Assembly: GCA_031283745.1 (NCBI GenBank)
Contig: JAITBH010000020.1
Coordinates: 1-19,057 of the forward strand
Source of the DNA: Candidatus Ectomicrobium neotermitis
Lineage (GTDB): Bacteria; Elusimicrobiota; Endomicrobiia; Endomicrobiales; Endomicrobiaceae
Direction: 5' to 3'
Length of the DNA: 19,057 bases
Positions 8,286 through 16,520 of this stretch are shown here, piece after piece (the stretch's first letter is position 1; each line of letters opens with the position of its first letter). The notes below the pieces were generated by a model, which had not been told where the DNA came from, made no database searches, and was given only the letters and a program-made list of their open reading frames with translations. The position numbers were made by a program, and so were the translations under genes.

Positions 8286-8897
8286 ATGATTGATTATCTA
8301 AACGGGATATTGGAAAAGAAGACGCAAAATGAAATTATTGTGGATGCCAATGGCATTGGCTACAAAATAGCAGTTCCTAATCTGACATTTTCAAATCTCC
8401 CTCCTGCCGGTTCTGAGGTGAAAATATATATTGTCGAGGCTCCTGTTGGAATGTATGGCGGGCTTATAAATTTATATGGCTTTCTCACTTGCGAGGAAAG
8501 GGATATGTATCTTTTGATAAAAGAAAATGTTCCGTCTACGGGGGCTAAAAAAGCCATAGAATATGAGGACAAAATTTCAAAATCTTTTGCTCAGTTTAAG
8601 ACTGCAATTTCAACAAAGAATGTCGATGTTTTAGTTTCTAAGTTTGGTTTCACAAAAAAGACCGCCGACAAACTCATATCTTCCCTCAAAGAAAAAATTA
8701 TATCCGTTGACATAAAAGACAATGACGACAATGTTTTTACTCAACCAAACGCTATAGTTTTAGATGCCGTGATGGCGTTGAAGTCACTGGGGATAAAAGA
8801 AAATCAGGCAAAACTTGCCGTGAGCAAAGCTTTTGAGGACGATGAAAGTATCGCTTTAGAAGGGTTGATAAAAAAATCCTTGAAGTTTATAGGTTGA
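8286..8897 (+). CDS. ruvA: Holliday junction branch migration subunit RuvA, divergent
   Basis: RuvA tetramers hold the four-way junction and load the RuvB motors. Length (203) and layout are normal: an OB-fold domain (1-67, MIDYLNGILEKK ... VDANGIGYKI ... LYGFLT), a middle helical domain (68-140), and a C-terminal RuvB-binding domain (155-203, LDAVMALKSLGIKENQAKLAVSKA). The middle domain is unusual. Its two helix-hairpin-helix turns, usually GVG and GIG, read NVPSTGAKKA (81-90) and FGFTKKTADKL (120-130). The loop before LYGF is longer and lacks the acidic Glu-Asp pair of the E. coli pin. The frame is intact and flanked by ruvC and ruvB, so I read it as a functional divergent RuvA. AAGGGA at 8275-8280 supports the start. 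Confidence 0.9.
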   Translation: MIDYLNGILEKKTQNEIIVDANGIGYKIAVPNLTFSNLPPAGSEVKIYIVEAPVGMYGGLINLYGFLTCEERDMYLLIKENVPSTGAKKAIEYEDKISKSFAQFKTAISTKNVDVLVSKFGFTKKTADKLISSLKEKIISVDIKDNDDNVFTQPNAIVLDAVMALKSLGIKENQAKLAVSKAFEDDESIALEGLIKKSLKFIG

Positions 8898-8921
8898 TCG
8901 TAAAAAGTAAGGAAAAATTGA

Positions 8922-9953
8922 ATGAATAAAGACAACAGAATTTTAGAAGCTGCAAAAATTATGGAAGAGGAAAAGGTTGAAAATTCTTTAAGACCTCAAA
9001 CCCTTAATGATTTTGTCGGGCAAAATAAACTCAAAGCAAATCTTAAAGTTTTTATAGAAGCTGCAAAAAAAAGGAAAGAAGCTCTTGACCATTGTTTATT
9101 TTATGCGCCTCCCGGTCTTGGAAAAACAACTCTTTCTCATATCATCGCCAAAGAAATGGGTGTCGGTTTGACCATGACATCAGGTCCCGCACTAAACCAA
9201 AAAGCTGACTTGGCTACCCTGCTAACAAACCTCAATGAAGGGGACGTTTTTTTTATAGACGAGATTCACAGAATGCCTCATATGATTGAGGAGTATATTT
9301 ATCCTGCGATGGAAGATTTTAAGCTTGACGTAATTATCGGGCAGGGGCCATCGGCTAAAATTGTAAAGCTCCCGCTTCCTCATTTTACTCTCATCGGTGC
9401 TACGACGCGTGCAGGTCTTTTGTCTAGCCCCTTGAGAGATAGGTTTGGAATAATTGGTCATTTGGATTTTTACGATGTGAGCGAGCTTGTCATCATTGTC
9501 CGTCGGTCAAGTTCGATAATGAATGTGGTCATAGATGAGGATGCTGTTATGGAAATTGCTTTAAGGTCGAGGGGAACCCCGCGAATTGTCAACAGATTGT
9601 TAAAAAGAGTTAGGGATTTTGCAGATATTGACGAGGGAAAGATAACCAAAGCTGTAGCAAAGAAAGCTCTAAACGCTTTGGAAGTTGATGATGCAGGTCT
9701 TGATAAAATGGACAGGCTCTTGCTCAATGTTATTGTCGACAAATTTAAGGGCGGTCCTGTTGGCGTTGAAACTCTTGCAATAGCTATTTCAGAGGATGTT
9801 GATACTATCACCGATGTTTATGAACCGTATCTCATTCAGTCTGGTTTTATAGCACGGACCCCGAGAGGCAGGGTCGTAACAGAAATGGGATATAAGCATC
9901 TTGGCAAAAATTATCCGAAAAAATTTCAGAGTGAGTTGATTCAAGAAAATTAG
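8922..9953 (+). CDS. ruvB: Holliday junction branch migration motor RuvB
   Basis: RuvB is a hexameric AAA+ ATPase that pumps DNA through the RuvA-bound junction. The 343-residue protein has the start NSLRPQTLNDFVGQ, Walker A APPGLGKTTL (62-71), Walker B FFIDEIHRM (110-118), sensor 1 and arginine finger in GATTRAGLLSSPLRDRFG (159-176), sensor 2 RGTPRIVNRLLKRVRDFA (217-234), and the winged-helix end with GGPVGVETLA and YLIQSGFIARTPRGR. All key motifs are intact, unlike the divergent RuvA before it. It is the last gene before a hairpin terminator that begins on the final base of its stop codon. Confidence 0.97.
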   Translation: MNKDNRILEAAKIMEEEKVENSLRPQTLNDFVGQNKLKANLKVFIEAAKKRKEALDHCLFYAPPGLGKTTLSHIIAKEMGVGLTMTSGPALNQKADLATLLTNLNEGDVFFIDEIHRMPHMIEEYIYPAMEDFKLDVIIGQGPSAKIVKLPLPHFTLIGATTRAGLLSSPLRDRFGIIGHLDFYDVSELVIIVRRSSSIMNVVIDEDAVMEIALRSRGTPRIVNRLLKRVRDFADIDEGKITKAVAKKALNALEVDDAGLDKMDRLLLNVIVDKFKGGPVGVETLAIAISEDVDTITDVYEPYLIQSGFIARTPRGRVVTEMGYKHLGKNYPKKFQSELIQEN

Positions 9954-9992
9954 ACACTGAGAGGTTTTTTCCCATTCAGTGTCATTTTTTTT
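9953..9992 (+). terminator. Intrinsic terminator after ruvB, just before tlyA
   Basis: GACACTGA (9953-9960) pairs perfectly with TCAGTGTC (9976-9983). Inside the loop, GG (9963-9964) can pair with CC (9971-9972). The hairpin is followed by A and eight T's (9984-9992). The first arm starts on the last base of the ruvB stop codon, and the T-tract ends 13 bases before the tlyA ATG. Its placement implies that atp-yebC-ruvCAB transcripts mostly end here and that tlyA depends on read-through or on a very close start. Confidence 0.8.
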
Positions 9993-10005
9993 GCCAAAAA
10001 AAATT

Positions 10006-10728
10006 ATGAAACAGAGGTTAGATATTTTTCTTGTTGAAAAAGGGCTTGCACCTACTCGTTCAAGGGCACAAGCTTTCATTATTGCTGGGTCGGTCATTGT
10101 CAACGGTGAGGTCTGCTATCAATCAAGCGATCTGATTAAGCAAGGCGACATCGTCGAGTTACGTAATCTAAACCCTTATGTTTCGCGGGGCGGCTTAAAA
10201 CTTCAATCAGTTTTAGATGGGCTAAACATAAAAGTCGATGGTTTTGTTTGTTTGGATATCGGAGCGTCAACGGGCGGGTTTACGGATTGCTTGCTTCAAA
10301 GGGGTGCAGCTCGCATTTATTGTATTGATGTTGGGTATGGGCAGCTTCATTACAAGCTCCGTCAAGACAAACGAGTCGTAAGCTTTGAGAATGTAAATTT
10401 CAGATATTTCGACACATCGCAATTAAAAGATGAGATAGATTTTGTTGTTATCGATGTTTCTTTTATATCGCTTGATAAAATTTTGAAAGGGGCATATAAA
10501 GCCGTCAAAAAAAATGGTTTTGTGCTGGCTATGATAAAGCCGCAGTTTGAGTTGGAAGCAAAGAGTGTCAAAAAAGGTGTTGTTAGGGATGAGGTTTTAA
10601 GAAAAAAAGCCATCGATAAAATAAAAACAATCTCGGCTGAGCTTGGTTTTATAATTCTTGCCGAACAAGATTCTGGATTAAAAGGACCGAAAGGAAATTT
10701 AGAGCATTTCATATATTTGAAAAAATGA
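10006..10728 (+). CDS. tlyA: TlyA-family rRNA 2'-O-methyltransferase
   Basis: TlyA-type enzymes methylate ribose in rRNA (in mycobacteria, 16S C1409 and 23S C1920) using S-adenosylmethionine; some are annotated hemolysin A. From the ATG at 10006 the protein has 240 residues. An S4 RNA-binding domain comes first (1-60, RLDIFLVEKGLAPTRSRAQ ... AGSVIVNGEV), then an FtsJ-like methyltransferase with the SAM motif DIGASTGGFTD (84-94), VVIDVSFISL, and IKPQFE (177-182). An in-frame GTG at 9979 falls inside the terminator arm, and family proteins start at the ATG used here. No ribosome site is visible: the ATG follows a T-run and an A-run. The target in this organism is not shown by sequence. Confidence 0.9.
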   Translation: MKQRLDIFLVEKGLAPTRSRAQAFIIAGSVIVNGEVCYQSSDLIKQGDIVELRNLNPYVSRGGLKLQSVLDGLNIKVDGFVCLDIGASTGGFTDCLLQRGAARIYCIDVGYGQLHYKLRQDKRVVSFENVNFRYFDTSQLKDEIDFVVIDVSFISLDKILKGAYKAVKKNGFVLAMIKPQFELEAKSVKKGVVRDEVLRKKAIDKIKTISAELGFIILAEQDSGLKGPKGNLEHFIYLKK

Positions 10729-10737
10729 GAGGGTGTT

Positions 10738-13188
10738 ATGTCTGAGTATAATCACAAAACAGTTGAAAAGAAGTGGCAGCAAAAATGGACATCGGCAGAA
10801 ATTTTTAAGGCAAGCAAAGACGATAAAAAAGAAAAATTTTATTGCTTGGAAATGCTTCCTTATCCCTCAGGTGAACTCCACATAGGGCATGTTAGAAATT
10901 ACAACATCGGCGATGTTTTAGCCCGCTACCATATTATGAACGGCAAAAATGTTCTTCACACGATGGGTTGGGATGCTTTTGGCCTCCCCGCTGAAAATGC
11001 CGCCATCAAAAATAAAATTCACCCCGCAAAGTGGACTAAACAAAACATTGCAATCATGAGGGAGCAATTTAAGAAATTAGGTTTTTCTTACGATTGGAGC
11101 AGGGAAATAGCTTCTTGCGATCCTCAATACTATAAATGGAATCAGTGGTTCTTTATAAAAATGTGGGAAAAAGGTTTGGCGTTTAGAAAGAGTGCAAATG
11201 TCAATTGGTGTCCAGTTTGTCAAACAGTTTTGGCAAATGAGCAAGTTTCAGAGGGGGTTTGCTGGCGTTGCAAAAACCCTACCGAACACAAAGAACTGGA
11301 GCAGTGGTTTGTAAAAATTACAGATTATTCAGACGAATTGCTGTCGTCTCATGAACAATTAAGCAATGGGCATTGGCCAGAACAAGTTTTATCGATGCAA
11401 AAAAACTGGATAGGCAAATCTTATGGTGCAGAGGTTGATTTTGAGGTTATAACCAAGAATAAAAAAAGCACTTTGAAAATATTTACGACAAGGCCAGACA
11501 CTTTGTTTGGTGCAACTTTTATGGTTGTAGCACCCGAGCACAAGATAATTGCCGAGCTGAGGTCTGAAATAGAAAATCTCGACGAGGTTTCTAAGTATGT
11601 AGCAGCCAGCGGTGCAAAAACAAACATAGAAAGATCTCAAAGTAAGGATAAAAGCGGTGTGGAGATCAAAGGTATAAAAGCTATCAATCCCGTCAACGGG
11701 GCAAAAATTCCGATTTTTGCGGCGGACTATGTTTTGACGGATTATGGCACGGGAGCAATTATGGCTGTGCCTGCTCACGATCAGCGGGACTGGGAATTTG
11801 CCCATAAATTCAATGTTTCGATTGTTGAGGTTATCAAAGGTGAAAATTCTTCTGTGGCAAATTCGGCTTATGAGGGGTCGGGCAAGATGATAAATTCAGG
11901 ACAATTTAACGGCCTGAGTTCAGACGAAGCCCTTGAGAAGGTTATTGAGTGGATTGAAAAGCAGGGTTTTGGCAAAAAAACCATCAATTTTAAGTTCAGG
12001 GACTGGCTAATTTCTCGTCAGAGATATTGGGGAACTCCTATCCCGATGATTTTTTGCCCCGAGTGCGGAATTGTCCCCGTTCCCATAGAGCAACTTCCTG
12101 TCAAATTGCCTGAGGATATTGAATTTAGCGGCGAGGGTGAGTCTCCATTAAAAACCTGCAAATCTTTCGTCGATGTCAAATGCCCAAAATGCGGAGCGGA
12201 TGCAAAAAGGGAGACGGACACAATGGACACCTTTGTCGACTCGTCTTGGTATTTTATTAGGTATTGCGACCCTAAAAATGACAAAGAAGCTTTTGATGTT
12301 TCCATCACGAACTATTGGATGCCGGTAGATCTATATATCGGTGGAATAGAACATGCCTGCATGCACTTAATATATGCCCGTTTTTGGCATAAATTTTTGA
12401 GGGATATGGGTATGATAAATACAGACGAACCTTTTACCAATCTTTTGACGCAGGGGATGGTAACTTTGGGTGGAAATGTGATGTCTAAATCACGCGGCAA
12501 TGTTGTCAGCCCCGACGATATGGTGGACAAATATGGTGCGGATGCTTTGCGGCTCTTTATTTTGTTTGCGGCACCAGCCCAAAAGCAGCTTGAGTGGTCA
12601 AGCGATGGGCTTGAGGGGTGCTGGAGATTTATAAACAGAGTGTGGAGATTGCAGGATATTGTCAACACAAAATCATCCCAGCCGGCAACTCCAAAAGATA
12701 AAGAAGATCTCTTGAGAGCGATGCACAAAGCCATAAAAAAAGTGACCATTGATATTGAAAAAAAGCTGCAATTTAATACTGCTATCTCGTCAATAATGGA
12801 GCTTGTGAACACTTTGTATGTATACAAATTCCACTCAAATGACGACGGTGTTTCTAAAGAGGTTTATAAAAATCTCATCATTTTGCTCACACCTTTTGCT
12901 CCTCATATATGCGAGGAGATTTGGCAAAACTTAGACACTAAAGGTTATGCTTCGCTTGCTCGCTGGAGCGTTTTTGATGAGGCGATGATAAAAGAAAACA
13001 ATATTGAAATTCCTGTTCAGATAAATGGAAAGCTGAGGGGAACAATCAATATAGAAATAGATGCCGACGAGGCAGCCGTTAAAGAAGCCGTCGATAAAAA
13101 CGAGAAAGTTAAAAAGCATCTGGAAGGAAAAAACATAGTGAAGTTCATCTATGTAAAAAATAAAATATTAACTTTGGTTATCAAATAG
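10738..13188 (+). CDS. leuS: Leucyl-tRNA synthetase
   Basis: LeuS is a class I synthetase that charges tRNA-Leu. The 816-residue protein has the HIGH motif at 48-51 (GELHIGHVRNYNIGD). A Cys cluster (158, 161, 175, 178) may bind zinc. The CP1 editing domain has TTRPD (250-254) and the AHDQRDWEFA stretch with Asp348, the likely counterpart of the E. coli editing Asp345. A second Cys cluster (440, 443, 482, 485) follows, then the KMSKS loop, here VMSKS (581-585). The anticodon-binding and C-terminal domains follow, ending in the typical KLRGTINIEIDADE region. Val for the first Lys of KMSKS is a mild deviation; the central catalytic SKS is kept. GAGAGGG at 10727-10733 overlaps the tlyA stop and supports the start. 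Confidence 0.97.
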   Translation: MSEYNHKTVEKKWQQKWTSAEIFKASKDDKKEKFYCLEMLPYPSGELHIGHVRNYNIGDVLARYHIMNGKNVLHTMGWDAFGLPAENAAIKNKIHPAKWTKQNIAIMREQFKKLGFSYDWSREIASCDPQYYKWNQWFFIKMWEKGLAFRKSANVNWCPVCQTVLANEQVSEGVCWRCKNPTEHKELEQWFVKITDYSDELLSSHEQLSNGHWPEQVLSMQKNWIGKSYGAEVDFEVITKNKKSTLKIFTTRPDTLFGATFMVVAPEHKIIAELRSEIENLDEVSKYVAASGAKTNIERSQSKDKSGVEIKGIKAINPVNGAKIPIFAADYVLTDYGTGAIMAVPAHDQRDWEFAHKFNVSIVEVIKGENSSVANSAYEGSGKMINSGQFNGLSSDEALEKVIEWIEKQGFGKKTINFKFRDWLISRQRYWGTPIPMIFCPECGIVPVPIEQLPVKLPEDIEFSGEGESPLKTCKSFVDVKCPKCGADAKRETDTMDTFVDSSWYFIRYCDPKNDKEAFDVSITNYWMPVDLYIGGIEHACMHLIYARFWHKFLRDMGMINTDEPFTNLLTQGMVTLGGNVMSKSRGNVVSPDDMVDKYGADALRLFILFAAPAQKQLEWSSDGLEGCWRFINRVWRLQDIVNTKSSQPATPKDKEDLLRAMHKAIKKVTIDIEKKLQFNTAISSIMELVNTLYVYKFHSNDDGVSKEVYKNLIILLTPFAPHICEEIWQNLDTKGYASLARWSVFDEAMIKENNIEIPVQINGKLRGTINIEIDADEAAVKEAVDKNEKVKKHLEGKNIVKFIYVKNKILTLVIK

Positions 13189-13198
13189 AGGATAAAAA

Positions 13199-13798
13199 AT
13201 GAGAAAACTACTGATACTTTTAGCAGCCAGCCTGTTTTTGCAAGGCTGTTTTTTTGCGACACGAGAACCATCCTTACCTGCAGGACGAGTTTTTAAGATT
13301 TATGTCCAACCCGTCGGCAACGTTACTATTCAATATGGGCTTGATACGACCTTTATGACAGCCATGACAAACGAAATGCTCCGCGACGGGAGGCTTACTT
13401 TTGTAAACACTCCCAAAGAAGCAGACGGGATATTAACAGCATCGATTACGAGATATGTTAGCGAGCCTCTAACCTATAACAATATGCTCGTGGTGGAACA
13501 ATACAAGCTTGAGATTTTGGTAGATGTTGTGCTTAGGTCTGCTACAAATGGCGAAGTTTTGTGGGGAGATCAGCGAATGATTGCAATGCAAATATACCGT
13601 GCCTCCTCGTCTGCGAATAATGCGAGAAATTCTTTGTTTGAAAAGCTTTCAAGAAACATAATTAGAAGGATTGCCAAATGGCTTACCACACCTGAGGGGC
13701 TGGAAGTTTTAAGCAATAACATCGACGACAGCGGCAATATCAGCACGGATGAAGAAAATCCGCTGCCCGAAAAGGAGCAAACCAATGCCGCAGATTAA
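13199..13798 (+). CDS. lptE: LptE-like outer-membrane lipoprotein
   Basis: LptE plugs the LptD barrel that inserts lipopolysaccharide into the outer leaflet. The 199-residue protein has a short lipoprotein signal, a basic N-terminus, a hydrophobic core and the lipobox LQGC with the acylated Cys17. The mature part has the LptE/RlpB-like pattern: a beta strand then helix (FKIYVQPVGNVTIQYGLDTTFMTAMTNEMLRDGRL), ADGILTASITRYVSEPLTY, repeated beta strands, and a C-terminal helix (SLFEKLSRNIIRRIAKWL). The tail is acidic and likely disordered. The family is weakly conserved; lipobox, fold pattern and the leuS-lptE-holA order together support the call. AGAGGA at 13187-13192 precedes the ATG. The end overlaps holA by 14 bases. 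Confidence 0.75.
   Translation: MRKLLILLAASLFLQGCFFATREPSLPAGRVFKIYVQPVGNVTIQYGLDTTFMTAMTNEMLRDGRLTFVNTPKEADGILTASITRYVSEPLTYNNMLVVEQYKLEILVDVVLRSATNGEVLWGDQRMIAMQIYRASSSANNARNSLFEKLSRNIIRRIAKWLTTPEGLEVLSNNIDDSGNISTDEENPLPEKEQTNAAD
13771..13777 (+). promoter_or_regulatory. Ribosome binding site fixing the holA start
   Basis: AAAGGAG lies 7 bases before the ATG at 13785, within the end of the lptE-like gene. This near-perfect site favours 13785 over an in-frame ATG at 13749, which lacks such a site and would add 12 basic residues. Confidence 0.7.
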
Positions 13799-14822
13799 GC
13801 CTGAGGCTTTTGTCAAACAAATAAAGTCAACAAAAATGCCCCCTGTGGTTTTGATAGCAGGAGACGAGTTGTATTTTTCAGATATGTGCTTAAAAGCCAT
13901 CAAGGAATCATTTTGCGACAATTTCAACAGAGATGTTTTTTATGTCAATGATACGGGCTTTTCGATAGATATGGTTTTTAGTGCAATTCAAACTGTCTCT
14001 TTTTTAAGCAGTAGCAACCGTGTTGTGATAGTCAAAAATGTTGAAGCGATGACAAATAAGGACGCACAAAGAGTTGAGCAATATATATCAAACCCAATAG
14101 ATGACGCTCATCTAATCTTGGTGTATTACGAATCCTATAGAGAGATAAAAAAAGAAAATAAGAACATGAAAGAAATGCTTGAGGAGTGCGAAAAGTCTAA
14201 CAAAGCCATTGCGGTCAATTGTTCTAAAGTTTATGACAGAGATGCGGGGAATTTTATAAGGGCAATTGTTATGGAGGAGGGCAAAAACATAACCGCCGAT
14301 GCTGTGTCAAGCATAATCAGCGACAATGGCTGCGACCTCTTAAACATATCTAATGAGATCGAAAAACTTGTTTTGTTTGTCGGCAAAGACGGCGAAAATA
14401 TAACGCAAGACGACATTGAATACATAAGCGGTTGGACAAAAGAGATAAATCCGTTTGCCCTTAGCGAACATATCGAAGCCAAAAATGCTAAAAAAGCCCT
14501 CTTTGTCTTGGAAAAACTTCTTTACGATGGGGATACGCAGACACCGATCAGGGTGCTTTCGACAATCTCAAATTCCATCAGGAGAATGTTGTGCGCCAAA
14601 AGCCTTTATGAGGAAAAAGGCGAGTTGCCGGAACAGGTTTTACCTTTCAATATGCCCAGTTTTAAGAAAACAATTTTTACCAACAATCTGCATAAGTTTT
14701 CTCTCAACTCTCTTAGGGCTGCCATGAAAGAAATTTTGAATACAGACATATCCATAAAAACGACTTCTGCGGATAGTTTTTCGTCTTTTGAGAGGCTTAT
14801 TTTGGCTATATGCGTCAATTGA
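13785..14822 (+). CDS. holA: DNA polymerase III delta subunit
   Basis: HolA is the clamp-loader subunit that opens the beta sliding clamp. From the ATG at 13785 it has 345 residues, normal for the family. The N-terminal AAA+-like domain begins PPVVLIAGDELYFSDMCLKAI, followed by SSNRVVIVKNVEAM and LILVYYES. The middle has the family pattern around DLLNISNEIEKLVLF and DIEYISG. The C-terminal collar domain has NPFALSEHIEAKNAKKALFVLEKLLYDGDTQTPIRVLSTISNSIRRM. As is usual for delta there is no working Walker A motif. It overlaps the lptE-like gene by 14 bases and is the last gene before a strong terminator. Confidence 0.88.
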   Translation: MPQIKPEAFVKQIKSTKMPPVVLIAGDELYFSDMCLKAIKESFCDNFNRDVFYVNDTGFSIDMVFSAIQTVSFLSSSNRVVIVKNVEAMTNKDAQRVEQYISNPIDDAHLILVYYESYREIKKENKNMKEMLEECEKSNKAIAVNCSKVYDRDAGNFIRAIVMEEGKNITADAVSSIISDNGCDLLNISNEIEKLVLFVGKDGENITQDDIEYISGWTKEINPFALSEHIEAKNAKKALFVLEKLLYDGDTQTPIRVLSTISNSIRRMLCAKSLYEEKGELPEQVLPFNMPSFKKTIFTNNLHKFSLNSLRAAMKEILNTDISIKTTSADSFSSFERLILAICVN

Positions 14823-14861
14823 GTTCACCACCGAAAAAGTGGTATTATGCCCGCATTGACG
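14813..14861 (+). repeat. Two-tier inverted repeat at the 3' end of holA
   Basis: CGTCAAT (14813-14819, the last holA codons) pairs with ATTGACG (14855-14861). Nested inside, ACCAC (14827-14831) pairs with GTGGT (14839-14843) around a CGAAAAA loop. There is no T-tract after it, so it is not itself a terminator; the real one begins 29 bases downstream. It may be a stability or pausing element, or chance. Confidence 0.35.
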
Positions 14862-14889
14862 GATAACAGAATATAGAATACAGCAAAGG

Positions 14890-14930
14890 AGCTGAAAGCT
14901 TTTTTCCACAAAGTTTTCAGCTATTTTTTT
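14890..14930 (+). terminator. Strong intrinsic terminator after holA
   Basis: AGCTGAAAGCTTT (14890-14902) pairs with AAAGTTTTCAGCT (14910-14922). This gives a 13-base-pair stem with a single G-T wobble and a 7-base loop (14903-14909), followed by A and seven T's (14924-14930). It closes the tlyA-leuS-lptE-holA unit and separates it from the transporter genes. Confidence 0.92.
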
Positions 14931-14962
14931 GTAGAGGCAGTTAGTTTCATAAAAAAAATTAG

Positions 14963-14970
14963 AAAGGAGG
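14963..14970 (+). promoter_or_regulatory. Consensus ribosome binding site of the AbgT-family gene
   Basis: AAAGGAGG, a full match to the anti-16S consensus, lies 5 bases before the ATG at 14976. It is one of the strongest ribosome sites in the window. No clear -35/-10 pair is visible between the terminator end (14930) and this site. Confidence 0.7.
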
Positions 14971-14975
14971 ATGTA

Positions 14976-16481
14976 ATGGAAACAGAGAATAAGGGAATTA
15001 TTTATAAGTTTCTAAACGGTATAGAGGTGGCAGGCAACAAAATGTTTGACCCTATATCTATTTTCTTTTTGTTGTGCGTATGCGTGGTTGTTTTGTCAGG
15101 AATTTTGGCGTTTTTTGATGTGGCTGCTATTCATCCAAGGGATGGATCTACAGTCAACGTTATTAACCTAATGAGCAAAGCGGAGTTGCAGAGGTATCTA
15201 AGCAACATAGTCTCCGCTTTTCAGGGATTTCCGCCGATGGCTTTGGTGCTGGTGGTGATGATAGGTGTAGGGGTAGCAGAAAAAAGCGGGTTGATAGACG
15301 CTGCCCTCCACAGAGCAGTTTCAAATGTCCCAAAGCTTATAGTTACCCCAGTCATCGTTTTTATCGGGCTTCTTTCAAACATAGCTGGAGATGCAGGGTT
15401 TATAGTTTTGCCCCCTCTCTCGGCACTTGTGTTTTTAAGCGTCGGCCGCCATCCTTTAATAGGGTTATTTGCTTCGTTTGCAGGGGTTGCAGCCGGGTTT
15501 GCTGCAAATATCATAATCGGGCTTTCGGATGTCTTGGCTGCCAGCTTTACGATTCCAGCAGCTCAATTGATAGATCCCAGTTTCCAAGCCACTCCAGCTA
15601 TGAACTATTATTTCATTGCCGCCTCAACTCTTTTGCTGGTGGTTGTCGGAACTTTCATTACAGAAAAAGTCATTGCCCCTCGCTTTAGCAAAGAAGAATT
15701 CAGCGGCTTTCATAAAGAAAAAATAACCACAAGTGAACTTGAGGGCAAAGGTCTAAAGTGGGCTGTCATAGTTGTTGTGGTTTATGTGGTTTTGATTGTT
15801 GCCTTGTGTTTTGGCTCAAACCCGTTCTTGGGTGATGAAAAAGGTTCAATTTTGGGCATTTCCTCACCTCTTATGAGAGGAACCATACCTATTATTACAG
15901 TTCTATTTTTGCTGCCCGGTCTTGTTTACGGGAAAGTCGCAGGCACAATAAAGAAGGATAAAGATGCAGTGAAAATGATGGGAAAATCGATGAGCGAGAT
16001 GGGACCCTACATAGTTCTTGCTTTTTTTGCATCTCAATTTTTGGCTTTGTTTACATATAGCAATCTGGGGATAGTCATTGCGATAAAAGGATCTGATTTG
16101 CTCAGAGCCATAGGTTTTATGGGAGGGGGCTTGCTTGTCAGCTTTATTATTCTGAGTGCTTTCATCAACCTTTTTATCGGTTCAGCGTCTGCAAAATGGG
16201 CAATACTTGCCCCTGTTTTTGTTCCGATGTTTATGCTGCTTGGATACGACCCGGCCTTGACACAGATGGCTTACCGCATCGGCGACTCGATTACAAACCC
16301 TATCAGCCCGCTATTTCCGTATCTCCCAATAGTTTTGAGCTATGTCGCTATGTATAAAAAAGACAGTGGGATCGGGACCATAATTTCAAATATGTTGCCA
16401 TACTCGATAGCTTTCTTTTTTGCATGGACAGCACTTTTGCTTGTTTGGTTTTATCTCGGCATACCGCTTGGGACGAGATAA
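14976..16481 (+). CDS. abgT: AbgT-family transporter (p-aminobenzoyl-glutamate type)
   Basis: AbgT proteins are inner-membrane transporters; E. coli AbgT imports p-aminobenzoyl-glutamate, and relatives YdaH and MtrF have been reported to export sulfonamides. The 501-residue protein has many hydrophobic helices. Family-like segments are FNGIEVAGNK-type (13-22 region), FPPMALVLVVMIGVGVAEKSGL (85-106), SNIAGDAGFIVLPPL (134-148), FAGVAAGFAANI, SASAKWAILAPVFVPM, and DSITNPISPLFPY (437-449). The polar helix-breaking SNIAGDAG and TNPISP stretches correspond to the re-entrant hairpins that line the substrate site. An M20 hydrolase follows 39 bases later, so import followed by hydrolysis is likely. 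The exact substrate cannot be read from sequence, and an amino-acyl or peptide conjugate is possible. Confidence 0.9.
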   Translation: METENKGIIYKFLNGIEVAGNKMFDPISIFFLLCVCVVVLSGILAFFDVAAIHPRDGSTVNVINLMSKAELQRYLSNIVSAFQGFPPMALVLVVMIGVGVAEKSGLIDAALHRAVSNVPKLIVTPVIVFIGLLSNIAGDAGFIVLPPLSALVFLSVGRHPLIGLFASFAGVAAGFAANIIIGLSDVLAASFTIPAAQLIDPSFQATPAMNYYFIAASTLLLVVVGTFITEKVIAPRFSKEEFSGFHKEKITTSELEGKGLKWAVIVVVVYVVLIVALCFGSNPFLGDEKGSILGISSPLMRGTIPIITVLFLLPGLVYGKVAGTIKKDKDAVKMMGKSMSEMGPYIVLAFFASQFLALFTYSNLGIVIAIKGSDLLRAIGFMGGGLLVSFIILSAFINLFIGSASAKWAILAPVFVPMFMLLGYDPALTQMAYRIGDSITNPISPLFPYLPIVLSYVAMYKKDSGIGTIISNMLPYSIAFFFAWTALLLVWFYLGIPLGTR

Positions 16482-16520
16482 ATTTGGTAGTGCTGCAGAA
16501 AAATTAAGATAGGAGGGACA

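Noticed and set aside
9979..10005. GTG start for tlyA
   Set aside because: It sits inside the terminator arm and adds residues (MSFFLPKKI) not typical of TlyA; the ATG at 10006 gives the family N-terminus.
12312..12827. Minus-strand open frame of 171 codons opposite leuS
   Set aside because: It is antisense to conserved leuS sequence, with no family resemblance and no promoter or ribosome site.
13749..13784. Upstream ATG for holA
   Set aside because: It adds a 12-residue basic stretch; the AAAGGAG at 13771 is correctly spaced only for the ATG at 13785.
14856..14880. TTGACG followed by TATAGAATA as a promoter for the AbgT-family gene
   Set aside because: The spacing between hexamers is only 10-12 bases, and any transcript would run straight into the terminator at 14890-14930.
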